Below the pieces are notes generated by a model that searched no databases, was not told the origin of the DNA, and saw only the letters and a list, made by a program, of their open reading frames with translations. From JANOXC01 sp031418215 (lineage in GTDB: Bacteria > Bacteroidota > Bacteroidia > AKYH767-A > OLB10), in contig JANOXC010000101.1 of assembly GCA_031418215.1 (NCBI GenBank), positions 1-12,073 on the forward strand: a DNA stretch of 12,073 nucleotides. Direction: 5' to 3'. The position numbers and the translations under genes are program-made. Below, in pieces: positions 1-6,900 of the stretch; the first letter of the stretch is position 1, and every line of letters starts with the position of its first letter.

Positions 1-184
1 CTTCTTTTGCCGGCTCTGCTTTTGCGACACTCTTATCGGGAGTCTCACCGGAAGTTGTTGATTCTTCAGCCGGAGTGGGCTCTACTTCCGTCACCGCAGG
101 ATCCGCATTCCGGTCGAGCCGTGGCAGAGTGGACCCTGCATAGCCTATTCCCTCTCCAAGGGAGAGGGCTAGGGTGAGGCTGAA
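1..184. other. Left-edge region, GC-richer, coding status unclear
   Basis: Three frames are open here, so the coding strand cannot be decided. On the minus strand a frame is open from 184 to the left edge and reads as a Pro/Glu/Ala/Thr-rich linker (for example EPTPAEESTTSGETPDKS), but it has no ATG and is closed upstream by a stop at 185-187. On the plus strand, frame 3 is open until TAG at 141-143 and frame 1 until TGA at 175-177; both read as low-complexity Ser/Ala/Gly or Leu-rich peptides. Positions 1-140 are clearly richer in G+C than the rest of the window. The minus frame is the most protein-like, so this may be a fragment of a gene whose start was lost where the repeat at 142 begins. 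No family was recognised. Confidence 0.25.
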
Positions 185-320
185 TCATCAATTTGAAAAT
201 AATAGTACAATAGCATTAAAATTAACTTCCGGCTTCTGATTTTTTGGTAGCCCTTTTCTTTTCTTTGTTTTTTGAAAATAACATCCCCAATCCCTTAAAT
301 ATTCAAAACTTGATTATTAA
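142..320 (+). repeat. Direct repeat copy 1, includes a gldD 5' stump
   Basis: This segment aligns without gaps to 335-513 at an offset of 193 bp. Identity is highest over 161-206, where only two positions differ in about 45. It starts near the palindrome at 150-168, runs through a shared pyrimidine-rich leader, and ends inside sequence equivalent to the gldD signal peptide. At the place equivalent to the gldD GTG start it has TTG (272-274), followed by KITSPIP and a TAA stop at 296-298. It is therefore a non-functional copy of the gldD 5' region. Homology fades after about position 320. Confidence 0.8.
150..168. repeat. Palindrome CCCTCTCC-AAG-GGAGAGGG
   Basis: Two perfect 8-bp arms (150-157 and 161-168) are separated by a 3-nt loop and followed by GCTAGGGTGAGG. 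The motif resembles short dispersed palindromes that I recall from many Bacteroidota intergenic regions; that recollection is not a search result. A second version lies at 343-361. Confidence 0.7.
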
Positions 321-334
321 AAAATGTAGGGGCG

Positions 335-513
335 AGACTATTCTCTCTCCATTGGAGAGGGCTAGGATGAGGCTGAATCATCAATTTGAAAATAAAAGCA
401 CAACAGCAATAAAATTATCTCCCGGCTTCTGATTTTTCGGCACCCTTTTTCTTTTCTTTGTATTGTGAAAATAACATCCATTATCCCTGCAATATTTTTT
501 ACGCTTTTATTAA
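335..513 (+). repeat. Direct repeat copy 2, running into gldD
   Basis: This is the second copy of the segment at 142-320, with only about 14 bp between the copies. It contains the palindrome at 343-361, the shared leader and the real gldD start, so it overlaps about the first 16 codons of the gene. Any gldD leader or promoter sequence within this stretch is also present in copy 1. I see no clear Bacteroidota promoter (TTG with TAnnTTTG) in either copy. Confidence 0.8.
343..361. repeat. Palindrome CTCTCTCC-ATT-GGAGAGGG
   Basis: This is the copy-2 counterpart of the palindrome at 150-168. The arms are 343-350 and 354-361, with one G-T wobble pair (344/360) and loop ATT. It is followed by GCTAGGATGAGG, so loop and arms have drifted while pairing is nearly kept. 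Confidence 0.65.
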
Positions 514-1040
514 TATCAGGTTGTGATGAACCAACCGTTCCACACCAACGCGGCTATCTCAGAATTGATTTGCCAAAGCATACTTACAAGCTTTTCGATC
601 CTGCCAACTGTCCGTTTAGTTTTGAAATGTCAACAATGGCAGACGCTATACCCGATACAAACGGCTTAGCAGAAAAATGCTGGTGGTATATTGATTACCC
701 AAAACTCAATGGGAAAATATATATCAGTTACAAACAAGTTTCGCGTGATATCAATAAGTTTACGGAAGATGCACGAACACTTGTATATAAACATACACAG
801 CGTGCAAATGCAATCAATGAAAATTTAATAAGCAATGAATATCATGCTTCAGGTATTTTATATGATATTGGCGGTGATGCTGCTTCTTCCATTCAATTTT
901 ATATGACTGACAGCACCAAGCACTTTTTAAGAGGAGCACTTTATTTTAACAGTGTTCCCAATAGTGATTCGCTGGCTCCTTTAATTAAATTCATTCATGA
1001 GGATGTAGAACACATGCTGGCTACGTTGCAGTGGAAATAA
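465..1040 (+). CDS. gldD: Gliding motility lipoprotein GldD
   Basis: The 191-residue product matches the GldD family as I know it from Flavobacterium, where GldD is a lipoprotein required for gliding motility and works with the gliding/T9SS apparatus. Visible features are a hydrophobic signal peptide (residues 1-19), a lipobox ISG-Cys with Cys20 as the lipidated residue, the family-typical start of the mature part (RGYLRIDLP at about 29-37) and a conserved CWWYIDYP stretch near residue 71. The start is GTG at 465: it gives the full signal peptide, and no in-frame ATG precedes it. No Shine-Dalgarno sequence is visible. Asp follows Cys20; in E. coli that residue favours inner-membrane retention, but the rule may not hold in Bacteroidota. 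gldE, often just upstream in relatives, is absent from the 464 bp before this gene, which carry the duplicated leader instead. Confidence 0.9.
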   Translation: MKITSIIPAIFFTLLLISGCDEPTVPHQRGYLRIDLPKHTYKLFDPANCPFSFEMSTMADAIPDTNGLAEKCWWYIDYPKLNGKIYISYKQVSRDINKFTEDARTLVYKHTQRANAINENLISNEYHASGILYDIGGDAASSIQFYMTDSTKHFLRGALYFNSVPNSDSLAPLIKFIHEDVEHMLATLQWK

Positions 1041-1085
1041 ATTAATTCTCAATCTCCAGTTGTCATTCAGCAGGAACCTTCTGGC

Positions 1086-1102
1086 GCGCGCTTACAGCGC
1101 GT
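1086..1102. terminator. GC-rich hairpin between convergent genes
   Basis: Arms GCGCGCT (1086-1092) and AGCGCGT (1096-1102) pair with one G-T wobble around a 3-nt loop. The hairpin lies between the gldD stop (1040) and the hydrolase stop (1105-1107). No T-tract follows on either strand, so a transcription-terminating role is an inference from position. It could equally be a dispersed palindromic element. Confidence 0.4.
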
Positions 1103-1104
1103 GA

Positions 1105-1878
1105 CTATTCTTGCCGATGAAGAAAATTCATAACAACTTCCAGCAACTTCACCGGTTGATCTGCATGCACCCAATGTCCTGCATTTTCAATGATTGCTAA
1201 TTCCGCTTTTGGAAATATTTTTTTACTATCAATAAGTTCTCCTTCCTTTATATAATTGGAATCACCTCCTTTAATAAACAAAACATGAAGATCGACGGCA
1301 ATACTACTCTCCACAGCTTCTCCAACAGATTCAATCTGTTCATTCAATACAGTTAAATTAAAACGCCAGCCAAAATGCTTATCCTCCTTCCTGTATAAAT
1401 TTTTCATTAAAAATTGTCGGGCAGATTGCTCCTTTATATTTATTCCCAATTGCTGCTCCGCTTCATCTCTGCTTTGAACATGATCAATATCAACAGAAAG
1501 CAAGGCATCTAAAATAGTACGATGATGAACAGGATAATAGTGGGGTAATATATCAACAACGATTAGAGAAGCAATGCTTTCCCGATGATCAATAGCCAGT
1601 TGCATTGCAACCTTTCCACCCATGCTATGTCCCAATACAACAACATCCTTCAAATTATTGGATTGAATCAATTCAAATACATCCTGGCTCATTTCCTTGT
1701 TGTTATGCAATGCCGCATGAGGCGAATGACCGTGATTACGAAGGTCAACCTGGTAAACGGAATAGCCTTCCTCTGCTAAAGCGCGTGCAAATGTCATCCA
1801 GTTATCACCCGACCCGAACAATCCATGAAGAATGATAAACGGCTTTCCTTCTCCTGTCTTTTTAAAATGCAGTTTCAT
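1105..1878 (-). CDS. Alpha/beta-fold hydrolase, YbfF-like esterase
   Basis: The 257-residue product is a single-domain alpha/beta hydrolase. The oxyanion-hole motif HGLFGSGDNW is at residues 18-27, the nucleophile elbow GHSMGG places the catalytic serine at 85, and the C-terminal NAGHWVHAD gives the catalytic histidine at 235. The acid could be Asp109 (VVDI) or Asp206 (GGD). Overall sequence and length fit the YbfF group of acyl esterases, whose natural substrates are poorly defined, so no specific reaction is assigned. There is no signal peptide, so it should be cytoplasmic. The ATG at 1878 is preceded by a strong GGAGGA at 9 nt, which supports this start. It is convergent with gldD and divergent from the acetyltransferase gene, and appears to be a single transcription unit. 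Confidence 0.88.
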   Translation of the reverse strand: MKLHFKKTGEGKPFIILHGLFGSGDNWMTFARALAEEGYSVYQVDLRNHGHSPHAALHNNKEMSQDVFELIQSNNLKDVVVLGHSMGGKVAMQLAIDHRESIASLIVVDILPHYYPVHHRTILDALLSVDIDHVQSRDEAEQQLGINIKEQSARQFLMKNLYRKEDKHFGWRFNLTVLNEQIESVGEAVESSIAVDLHVLFIKGGDSNYIKEGELIDSKKIFPKAELAIIENAGHWVHADQPVKLLEVVMNFLHRQE

Positions 1879-1887
1879 ATCTGTAAT

Positions 1888-1893
1888 TCCTCC
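1888..1893 (-). promoter_or_regulatory. Strong Shine-Dalgarno GGAGGA for the hydrolase
   Basis: The minus strand reads GGAGGA, then 9 nt, then the ATG at 1878. It is the only near-consensus ribosome binding site upstream of a gene in this window; the other starts have none or only weak purine runs, as expected in Bacteroidota. Confidence 0.65.
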
Positions 1894-1938
1894 GCAATAC
1901 TAACGAAATCTTTCTTTCATGATCCTTGATATTTGAAC

Positions 1939-1975
1939 CACATAGACACAAAGATTGGCTTGGTATTCCTATGTG
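1939..1975. repeat. Inverted repeat CACATAG...CTATGTG
   Basis: Perfect 7-bp arms (1939-1945 and 1969-1975) are separated by 23 nt in the divergent hydrolase/acetyltransferase gap. Further CACA and GTGTT words nearby give it a degenerate, repeat-derived look. It could be a dispersed intergenic element or a regulator-binding site; the sequence alone does not say. Confidence 0.45.
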
Positions 1976-2032
1976 TTAATATACATCTACGTGTTTATGA
2001 ATATTTAATAATTGTAAGGGGCTACATCTTTT

Positions 2033-2068
2033 TAATCAATGTAATCAAATTAATCCTAAAAATCATAG
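2033..2068 (+). repeat. Four 9-bp tandem units around AATC
   Basis: AATC recurs exactly every 9 bp, at 2034, 2043, 2052 and 2061. The units are TAATCAATG, TAATCAAAT, TAATCCTAA and AAATCATAG. The array ends 26 bp before the acetyltransferase start, so it must lie in or near that gene's promoter or leader. I recall similar AATC-rich strings from other Bacteroidota intergenic regions, but have not verified this. Confidence 0.6.
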
Positions 2069-2094
2069 TTCAGACAATTGTTTAATTTCGCCAT

Positions 2095-2604
2095 ATGAAT
2101 GTGATTATCAGAAAAGCGAAAAAAGAAGACATGCCTGCTGTGCTTGAGCTGATCAAAGAGTTAGCATTATATGAAAAAGCTCCTCAGGAAGTAACAAATA
2201 CTGTGGAAGATATGGTTAAAGATGGTTTTGGCATCAATCCGGTTTTCTTATGCGATGTAGCCGAAGTGGATCATACTGTAGTTGGCATGGCAATCTATTT
2301 TATTAAGTACAGTACCTGGAAAGGCAAAGGAATTTATCTTGATGATATTCTTGTTACAGAAAAAATGCGTGGCAAAGGAATTGGTAAATTACTATTCGAT
2401 AATGTCCTTCATATTTCAAATCAAAAGGGAGCTAATCAGCTTCACTGGCAAGTCCTCGATTGGAACGCCCCAGCCATCAATTTCTACAAAAAATATCCCT
2501 CAGAATTCGACAGTGAATGGATCAATTGCAAGCTGAATAAAAAACAGATTAATGAAATAATTATTGCGATGCAAGAACAAAGACAAAAGAATCAAGAAAA
2601 ATAA
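2095..2604 (+). CDS. GNAT-family N-acetyltransferase, diamine (SSAT)-like
   Basis: The 169-residue product has the GNAT fold. The acetyl-CoA pyrophosphate loop is MRGKGIG (residues 91-97), preceded by the strand YLDDILV (81-87) and followed by VLDWNAPAINFYKK (120-133), where Asn124 and Tyr131 are the usual cofactor-side and catalytic positions. The YSTWKGKGIYLDD segment closely resembles spermidine/spermine N1-acetyltransferase-like proteins (SAT1/SAT2 type). A polyamine or related small amine is therefore a plausible substrate, but SAT2-type enzymes can act on other amines, so specificity is open. The Gly that often follows FYKK in relatives is replaced by Tyr-Pro (134-135). The protein is cytoplasmic. 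The start at 2095 is an ATG with no Shine-Dalgarno. Aspartate kinase follows after 37 nt, so the two are likely co-transcribed. Confidence 0.87.
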   Translation: MNVIIRKAKKEDMPAVLELIKELALYEKAPQEVTNTVEDMVKDGFGINPVFLCDVAEVDHTVVGMAIYFIKYSTWKGKGIYLDDILVTEKMRGKGIGKLLFDNVLHISNQKGANQLHWQVLDWNAPAINFYKKYPSEFDSEWINCKLNKKQINEIIIAMQEQRQKNQEK

Positions 2605-2609
2605 TATTC

Positions 2610-2639
2610 ATTCGTATATTCGTAACAATTCGTATTCGT
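2610..2639 (+). repeat. Four ATTCGT hexamers before lysC
   Basis: ATTCGT occurs at 2610-2615, 2618-2623, 2628-2633 and 2634-2639. The last copy ends two bases before the aspartate kinase ATG at 2642. The repeats fill the space between the acetyltransferase stop (2604) and that start, exactly where a ribosome binding site would be expected. Confidence 0.75.
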
Positions 2640-2641
2640 TG

Positions 2642-3919
2642 ATGATAAAAGTATTTAAATTCGGAGGAGCATCAGTAAAAGATGCCGCAGCAGTAAAAAA
2701 TGTTTGTAAAATCCTAAAAAGTTTTGCCGGCGATCAAATCATTATTGTCATTTCTGCAATGGGAAAAACCACCAACTTGTTGGAAAAGGTTGTGCATGCG
2801 TACATGAAAAAAGAAACCACTTCGCATGACTTGTTAAAGAATGTAAAAACCTTTCATACCAATATTATAGAAGATCTATTTGCCGATCATCATCATCCTG
2901 TTTATGAATCAGTGAACAATTTGTTTGTTGAAGTGGATTGGGTATTGGAAGAACCACAACGAGATTTTGATTTTATATATGATCAGATTGTATCGGTCGG
3001 TGAATTGGTTTCAACACGGATTGTTAGTGCTTATCTCAACGATCATGGTGTTTCGAACAGTTGGTTTGACATCAGAGATGCATTACATACAGATAATAAT
3101 TACCGCGATGCAAATATTAACTGGGAACAGAGCAGTTCATCTGTGAAGGAAAAAATGCTGCCTTTGATCACAGATGCAAACCCCATTGTAGTGACGCAAG
3201 GCTTTATTGGCGTTACTTCTGAAAATTACACCACTACCTTAGGCCGCGAAGGGTCTGATTATACGGCTGCTATACTAGCTTATCTCACCGATGCGGAAGC
3301 GGTATATATATGGAAGGATGTCCCAGGTGTTTTAAATGCCGATCCTAAATATTTCAACGATGCACAAAAGCTGGAGCAGATCAGCTACCTGGATGCCATT
3401 GAACTCGCTTATTTTGGTGCTTCCGTAATACATCCTAAAACTATTAAGCCACTGGAGAATAAAGGGATTCCTTTATATGTTAAATCATTCATCTCTCCTG
3501 AATCAAAGGGAACGATAATTGGAAAAAATATAGAAACAAAACCACTGATACCTTCTTTTATCTTTAAGAATAAACAAGTGCTGCTCAGTATTTCCGCCAA
3601 GGATTTTTCATTCATTGCAGAAGAAAGTTTAAGCTCCATCTTTGCCACATTTGCACAACATGGCATTAAAATGAACCTGATGCAAAATTCTGCAATCAGT
3701 TTTTCAGTTTGTGTTGATGATGACCCGTTAAATTTCCCCGACCTTATTGAAGATCTTAAAAAAGATTTCAAAGTGTTGTACAATAAAGATCTCCAGCTTT
3801 ATACCATTCGCCATTACTTCCCTTCCACCATTGAAAAACTAGCTAATGGCAGAGATATTTTACTGGAGCAACGCAGCAGAACTACTGCACAGCTCGTAAT
3901 GAAGCAGATGGAAGATTAG
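2642..3919 (+). CDS. lysC: Aspartate kinase, monofunctional
   Basis: The product phosphorylates aspartate with ATP, the first step towards lysine/diaminopimelate, threonine and methionine. The 425 residues carry the amino-acid kinase fold: KFGGASV (6-12) for nucleotide binding, SVGE (118-121), TTLGREGSD (198-206), KDVPGV (225-230) and the GASVIHPKT signature (259-267). An ACT-type regulatory region follows from about residue 312 to the C-terminus, so feedback control by an end-product amino acid is expected, though the effector cannot be read from sequence. There is no fused homoserine dehydrogenase. The ATG at 2642 is preferred over an in-frame ATG at 2564: the extra 26 residues would overlap the acetyltransferase gene, are Lys/Asn-rich and fit no family. 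It probably shares a transcript with the acetyltransferase gene. Confidence 0.93.
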   Translation: MIKVFKFGGASVKDAAAVKNVCKILKSFAGDQIIIVISAMGKTTNLLEKVVHAYMKKETTSHDLLKNVKTFHTNIIEDLFADHHHPVYESVNNLFVEVDWVLEEPQRDFDFIYDQIVSVGELVSTRIVSAYLNDHGVSNSWFDIRDALHTDNNYRDANINWEQSSSSVKEKMLPLITDANPIVVTQGFIGVTSENYTTTLGREGSDYTAAILAYLTDAEAVYIWKDVPGVLNADPKYFNDAQKLEQISYLDAIELAYFGASVIHPKTIKPLENKGIPLYVKSFISPESKGTIIGKNIETKPLIPSFIFKNKQVLLSISAKDFSFIAEESLSSIFATFAQHGIKMNLMQNSAISFSVCVDDDPLNFPDLIEDLKKDFKVLYNKDLQLYTIRHYFPSTIEKLANGRDILLEQRSRTTAQLVMKQMED

Positions 3920-3928
3920 TTAGGGGTA

Positions 3929-3974
3929 GGTAGTTCGGAGTTCAGTGTACAATTTCTTCGGACTCCGAACTACC
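3929..3974. terminator. Long hairpin between convergent lysC and receptor genes
   Basis: Positions 3929-3943 pair with 3960-3974 over 15 bp with one G-T wobble; the core GTAGTTCGGAGT / ACTCCGAACTAC is perfect. The loop is 16 nt. It fills most of the gap between the lysC stop (3919) and the receptor stop (3984), so it could end transcription from both sides. There is no U-tract, so an intrinsic terminator of the usual kind is not certain. The GTAGTTCGGAGTTC wording also resembles dispersed Bacteroidota intergenic repeats. Confidence 0.55.
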
Positions 3975-3983
3975 GGCTCACAA

Positions 3984-6659
3984 CTAAAATTTAAATCCAA
4001 GTTTCGCAAAATAAAATGGTCCGCTGAAACCCATTTGAACTGCATCCCACAAACCACCCGATTCAGTATATCCCGGATTTTGCTGATCAGGGTATGCATT
4101 TAGAATATTTGCTGCACCAATAGATAATATCAGGTTCTTGAATTTATATCCGACGGTGACGTCCAAAGTTGATTTTGCATCGTAATGATCCAATTCACTA
4201 TAAGTACCTCCTGATCCATCAGGTACATTCTCATCAACAATATTATCTCCATTATCATAAAAGTTAATCAGGTCAACAGCGCCAAATGATGTGAGGCGGA
4301 TATTGGAAAAAAATTTGCCGGTCGAATATTCTAATCCAAGACTTATCTTGCTTTTTGGGGCGGAAGCGAGTAAAAAATATTGTTCACGAATCCCGAAATA
4401 AGTTCCTTCCTTTCCTGCTAACTTCTCATTGGTATTGATGTCATCAATTTTCATATCGTTAAAATTCGCAGCTAATGAAAACCTCAATTCATGTTTGTTA
4501 TTGATAACATGCAAGTAGCTTAAAACGGCATCAACACCTGTTGTTGTTGTGTTCACAGCATTTGTAAAAAACTGTGCTGCCTGCACATTCAATTTCTGTA
4601 AGTCAGCACCAATATCAGGATCATCACTGTAGAATGCTCCTGTTAGTACAATACGATCATCGATCTTTATATAATAACCGTCAACGGTTAATGTAAGTGC
4701 TTTGAATTTTGCTGTTATTCCACCGGCAAGATTTAATGATTTCTCTTGCTTCAATTCCGGTATACCCAAAGTGCGTGTTATAGGGCTATTATTCTTTGCA
4801 ATAATTTTATCTGTGGCTACGCCGGCAACAAAATCAGTGAAAGTGGTATTATAGTATAGCTGCGCAAGCGATGGAGCCCTGAACCCTGTGCTCGCTGAAG
4901 CACGAATTGAAAATGCATTACTTATTTTATACCGTGTTGCGAATTTCCCATTCACTGTGCTACCGAAGTCACTGTAATTCTCAAAACGGCCAGCCAAACT
5001 AATCATGAATTTTTTGGTAATGTCCAATTCTAAATCTGCATAAGCTGCTATGTTCGTCCGAGATTCATTTACTACATTGGAGGGCTGAAAACCCGGAAAC
5101 CCCTGAGAACCTCCCGGTCGCAAAGAAGAGTCCTGTCCTATCACATTTCCAAGGGAGTCTGTCACGTCAGTATAATATTGACCGCCATAATTGGCATACG
5201 AACCCTCTTCTCCTGCAAATATTTGGTAGTTCTCTATCCGGTTTTCTGCGCCGATAGCAACATTTAATCCTTCCAAAATATCGCCATATAACCTTGACAT
5301 AGTAATATTCGTCGTGTTTTGTAACAATTGGAATCCTCCTGCATCAAAGTAGGTAGGGGATTTTTGTAACATCGACGCATTCAATGTTTCATCAACATAA
5401 AAATGAAATTTATTTGCGCCAATAGTATTGTTTACATCCATGGTCCAATTCTTCACTTTAGACTTTGCCCCTATGGAAAAAGACTTGTCAGAAATAACAG
5501 ACTGAATACGTGGGTCAAATCCATTAGGATAAATTTCAGGAATGTTACGATCTTCATCAGCGCCTCTTGTCCAGGCAAAAGCATCTGTGAACCGGTGATT
5601 GAAACCACCAAAGAAATATATATTGGTGTTTTCACCTGCCTTTGATTCTCCATTAAGATAAAAAGCAAAGTCTTCACGTGCAGCATCGCCAAACTGATTG
5701 CGGTAAATATCACCAGGATACTTAGCAGGATCCGCAGGACGATTAGTATGATCACTTTTCAAATAATCCATTGTCATGTTTAAATATCCGCCTGCCCCAA
5801 AGCCTACACCATAATTTCCACTAAGTTGCCTTGTTTCGCCATCATAATCTTTTGTTGATTTAACATCAAATTCAGAGGGCGGATTTGCATTGCGAACGCC
5901 TAAGCTTAGGGCACCAGTAAACTCACCAACATCTTTCTTCAGTACAATATTTATTACCCCTGCAATAGCATCTGAACCATATTGGGCACTTGCACCATCA
6001 CGTAAAACTTCAATGTGATCAATAGAGGAAACAGGAATTGCATTTAAGTCTGTTCCTGTATTACCGCGTCCCCTTGTTCCAAAAATATTAATTAAAGAAG
6101 ACTGGTGTCGGCGTTTGCCATTGATTAAAACAAGGGTTTGGTCAGGTCCAAGTCCTCTCAATGTTGCCGGATCAATATGATCAGCACCATCAGCGCCAGA
6201 TTGTTTATTAGAGTTGAAGCTCGGTGCTGCATATTGCAACAACTGGTTTACATCAAGCTGTCCGCTTATACTCACCAAATGTTTGGTATCTATAATATCG
6301 ACTGCCACAGGTGTTTCGGTGGAGGTTCGGTTTAACTTACGTGATCCAACAATCTCCACTGCTTCAATTTCCACGCCCTGCTTCATCGTCACATTCAATT
6401 CCGTTTGTGTACCGGCTTTCATTTGAATTTTGTCATATCCTATTGTGCTAAATACGATGATGGCCTCAGCACTAGAGTAACTGATGGAATAGTTCCCATC
6501 AAAATCTGTTGTAGTTCCATTGGTAGTGCCTTTCTCATAAACAGAGGCACCAAACATAGGGCTTCCGGTATTATCTGTTACTTTTCCCTTCAGCACATTC
6601 TGTCCCTGCGCAAAAACAAACAGGGATAAGGCCATCATTAATAGTGTGAGTTTTTTCAT
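3984..6659 (-). CDS. TonB-dependent outer-membrane receptor
   Basis: The 891-residue product imports a substrate across the outer membrane using TonB energy. A signal peptide (about residues 1-19, MKKLTLLMMALSLFVFAQG) is followed by a carboxypeptidase-regulatory-like beta domain (LKGKVTDNTGSPMFGASV at 23-40, to about 92), typical of Bacteroidota receptors. The plug domain spans about 110-241, with ATLRGLGPDQTLVLINGKR and the hallmark stretch IEVLRDGASAQYGSD (216-230) then AGVINIVLK. The rest is a TonB_dep_Rec beta barrel ending in an aromatic terminus (FYFAKLGFKF). The subfamily, with NIFGTRGRGNTGTDLNAIP in the plug, is widespread; its substrate is unknown and no SusD-like partner lies nearby, which argues against a SusC role. 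The start is ATG at 6659 without a Shine-Dalgarno. It lies 266 nt downstream of the flavoprotein gene and probably has its own promoter, though I found no good TTG/TAnnTTTG match. Confidence 0.92.
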   Translation of the reverse strand: MKKLTLLMMALSLFVFAQGQNVLKGKVTDNTGSPMFGASVYEKGTTNGTTTDFDGNYSISYSSAEAIIVFSTIGYDKIQMKAGTQTELNVTMKQGVEIEAVEIVGSRKLNRTSTETPVAVDIIDTKHLVSISGQLDVNQLLQYAAPSFNSNKQSGADGADHIDPATLRGLGPDQTLVLINGKRRHQSSLINIFGTRGRGNTGTDLNAIPVSSIDHIEVLRDGASAQYGSDAIAGVINIVLKKDVGEFTGALSLGVRNANPPSEFDVKSTKDYDGETRQLSGNYGVGFGAGGYLNMTMDYLKSDHTNRPADPAKYPGDIYRNQFGDAAREDFAFYLNGESKAGENTNIYFFGGFNHRFTDAFAWTRGADEDRNIPEIYPNGFDPRIQSVISDKSFSIGAKSKVKNWTMDVNNTIGANKFHFYVDETLNASMLQKSPTYFDAGGFQLLQNTTNITMSRLYGDILEGLNVAIGAENRIENYQIFAGEEGSYANYGGQYYTDVTDSLGNVIGQDSSLRPGGSQGFPGFQPSNVVNESRTNIAAYADLELDITKKFMISLAGRFENYSDFGSTVNGKFATRYKISNAFSIRASASTGFRAPSLAQLYYNTTFTDFVAGVATDKIIAKNNSPITRTLGIPELKQEKSLNLAGGITAKFKALTLTVDGYYIKIDDRIVLTGAFYSDDPDIGADLQKLNVQAAQFFTNAVNTTTTGVDAVLSYLHVINNKHELRFSLAANFNDMKIDDINTNEKLAGKEGTYFGIREQYFLLASAPKSKISLGLEYSTGKFFSNIRLTSFGAVDLINFYDNGDNIVDENVPDGSGGTYSELDHYDAKSTLDVTVGYKFKNLILSIGAANILNAYPDQQNPGYTESGGLWDAVQMGFSGPFYFAKLGFKF

Positions 6660-6806
6660 AGGTTGAGTTTTTGTTACTACAATAATAGTTACAAATTCAA
6701 AAAAAACTAATAAGACCGCTTATTTATTTGATTATTCTGATTTAACAGATTAAAAAATAAATTAACCCGCCTCAACAGAAATAAAATAATAGTTAGCATA
6801 TTTGAT

Positions 6807-6900
6807 TCAACTTACATTTATTCCCGGCAGCCATCCTGTTGCCCATGCCGTTTGAAAATTAAATCCATTTGTGGCTGGTTGGAGTCACTGCCGATAATAA
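6807..6900 (-). pseudogene. Relic of a second flavoprotein 3' end
   Basis: The minus strand reads GFNFQTAWATGWLPGINVS and then TGA at 6807-6809, matching the C-terminus of the neighbouring flavoprotein (GFNFQSAWTTGFLAGVNTVK). Further upstream, a frame-shifted stretch reads ILII around 6890-6900 and resembles the VLDIDGIT segment, but a TGA interrupts the GFNFQ frame. Several differences from the intact gene are silent third-position changes (GGG/GGA, AAC/AAT, ACG/ACA, CTT/CTG), so the copy appears to have diverged as coding sequence before it decayed. It lies just downstream of the intact gene's stop at 6926-6928. Confidence 0.7.

Noticed and set aside
244..432. A 62-codon plus-strand open frame before gldD
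   Set aside because: It spans the end of repeat copy 1 and most of copy 2 in a frame different from gldD and resembles no family. The duplication explains the sequence better.
2564..2641. Upstream ATG for aspartate kinase at 2564
   Set aside because: It would add 26 Lys/Asn-rich residues that overlap the acetyltransferase gene and translate the ATTCGT array. The family normally starts close to the KFGG motif, as with the ATG at 2642.
3409..3783. A 124-codon minus-strand open frame inside lysC
   Set aside because: It is an antisense shadow of the conserved aspartate kinase coding sequence and resembles no protein family.
6660..6770. A Bacteroidota promoter (TTG plus TAnnTTTG) upstream of the TonB-dependent receptor
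   Set aside because: Only one-mismatch -7 candidates such as TATTATTG were found, none with a correctly spaced TTG. A promoter is likely here but cannot be placed.
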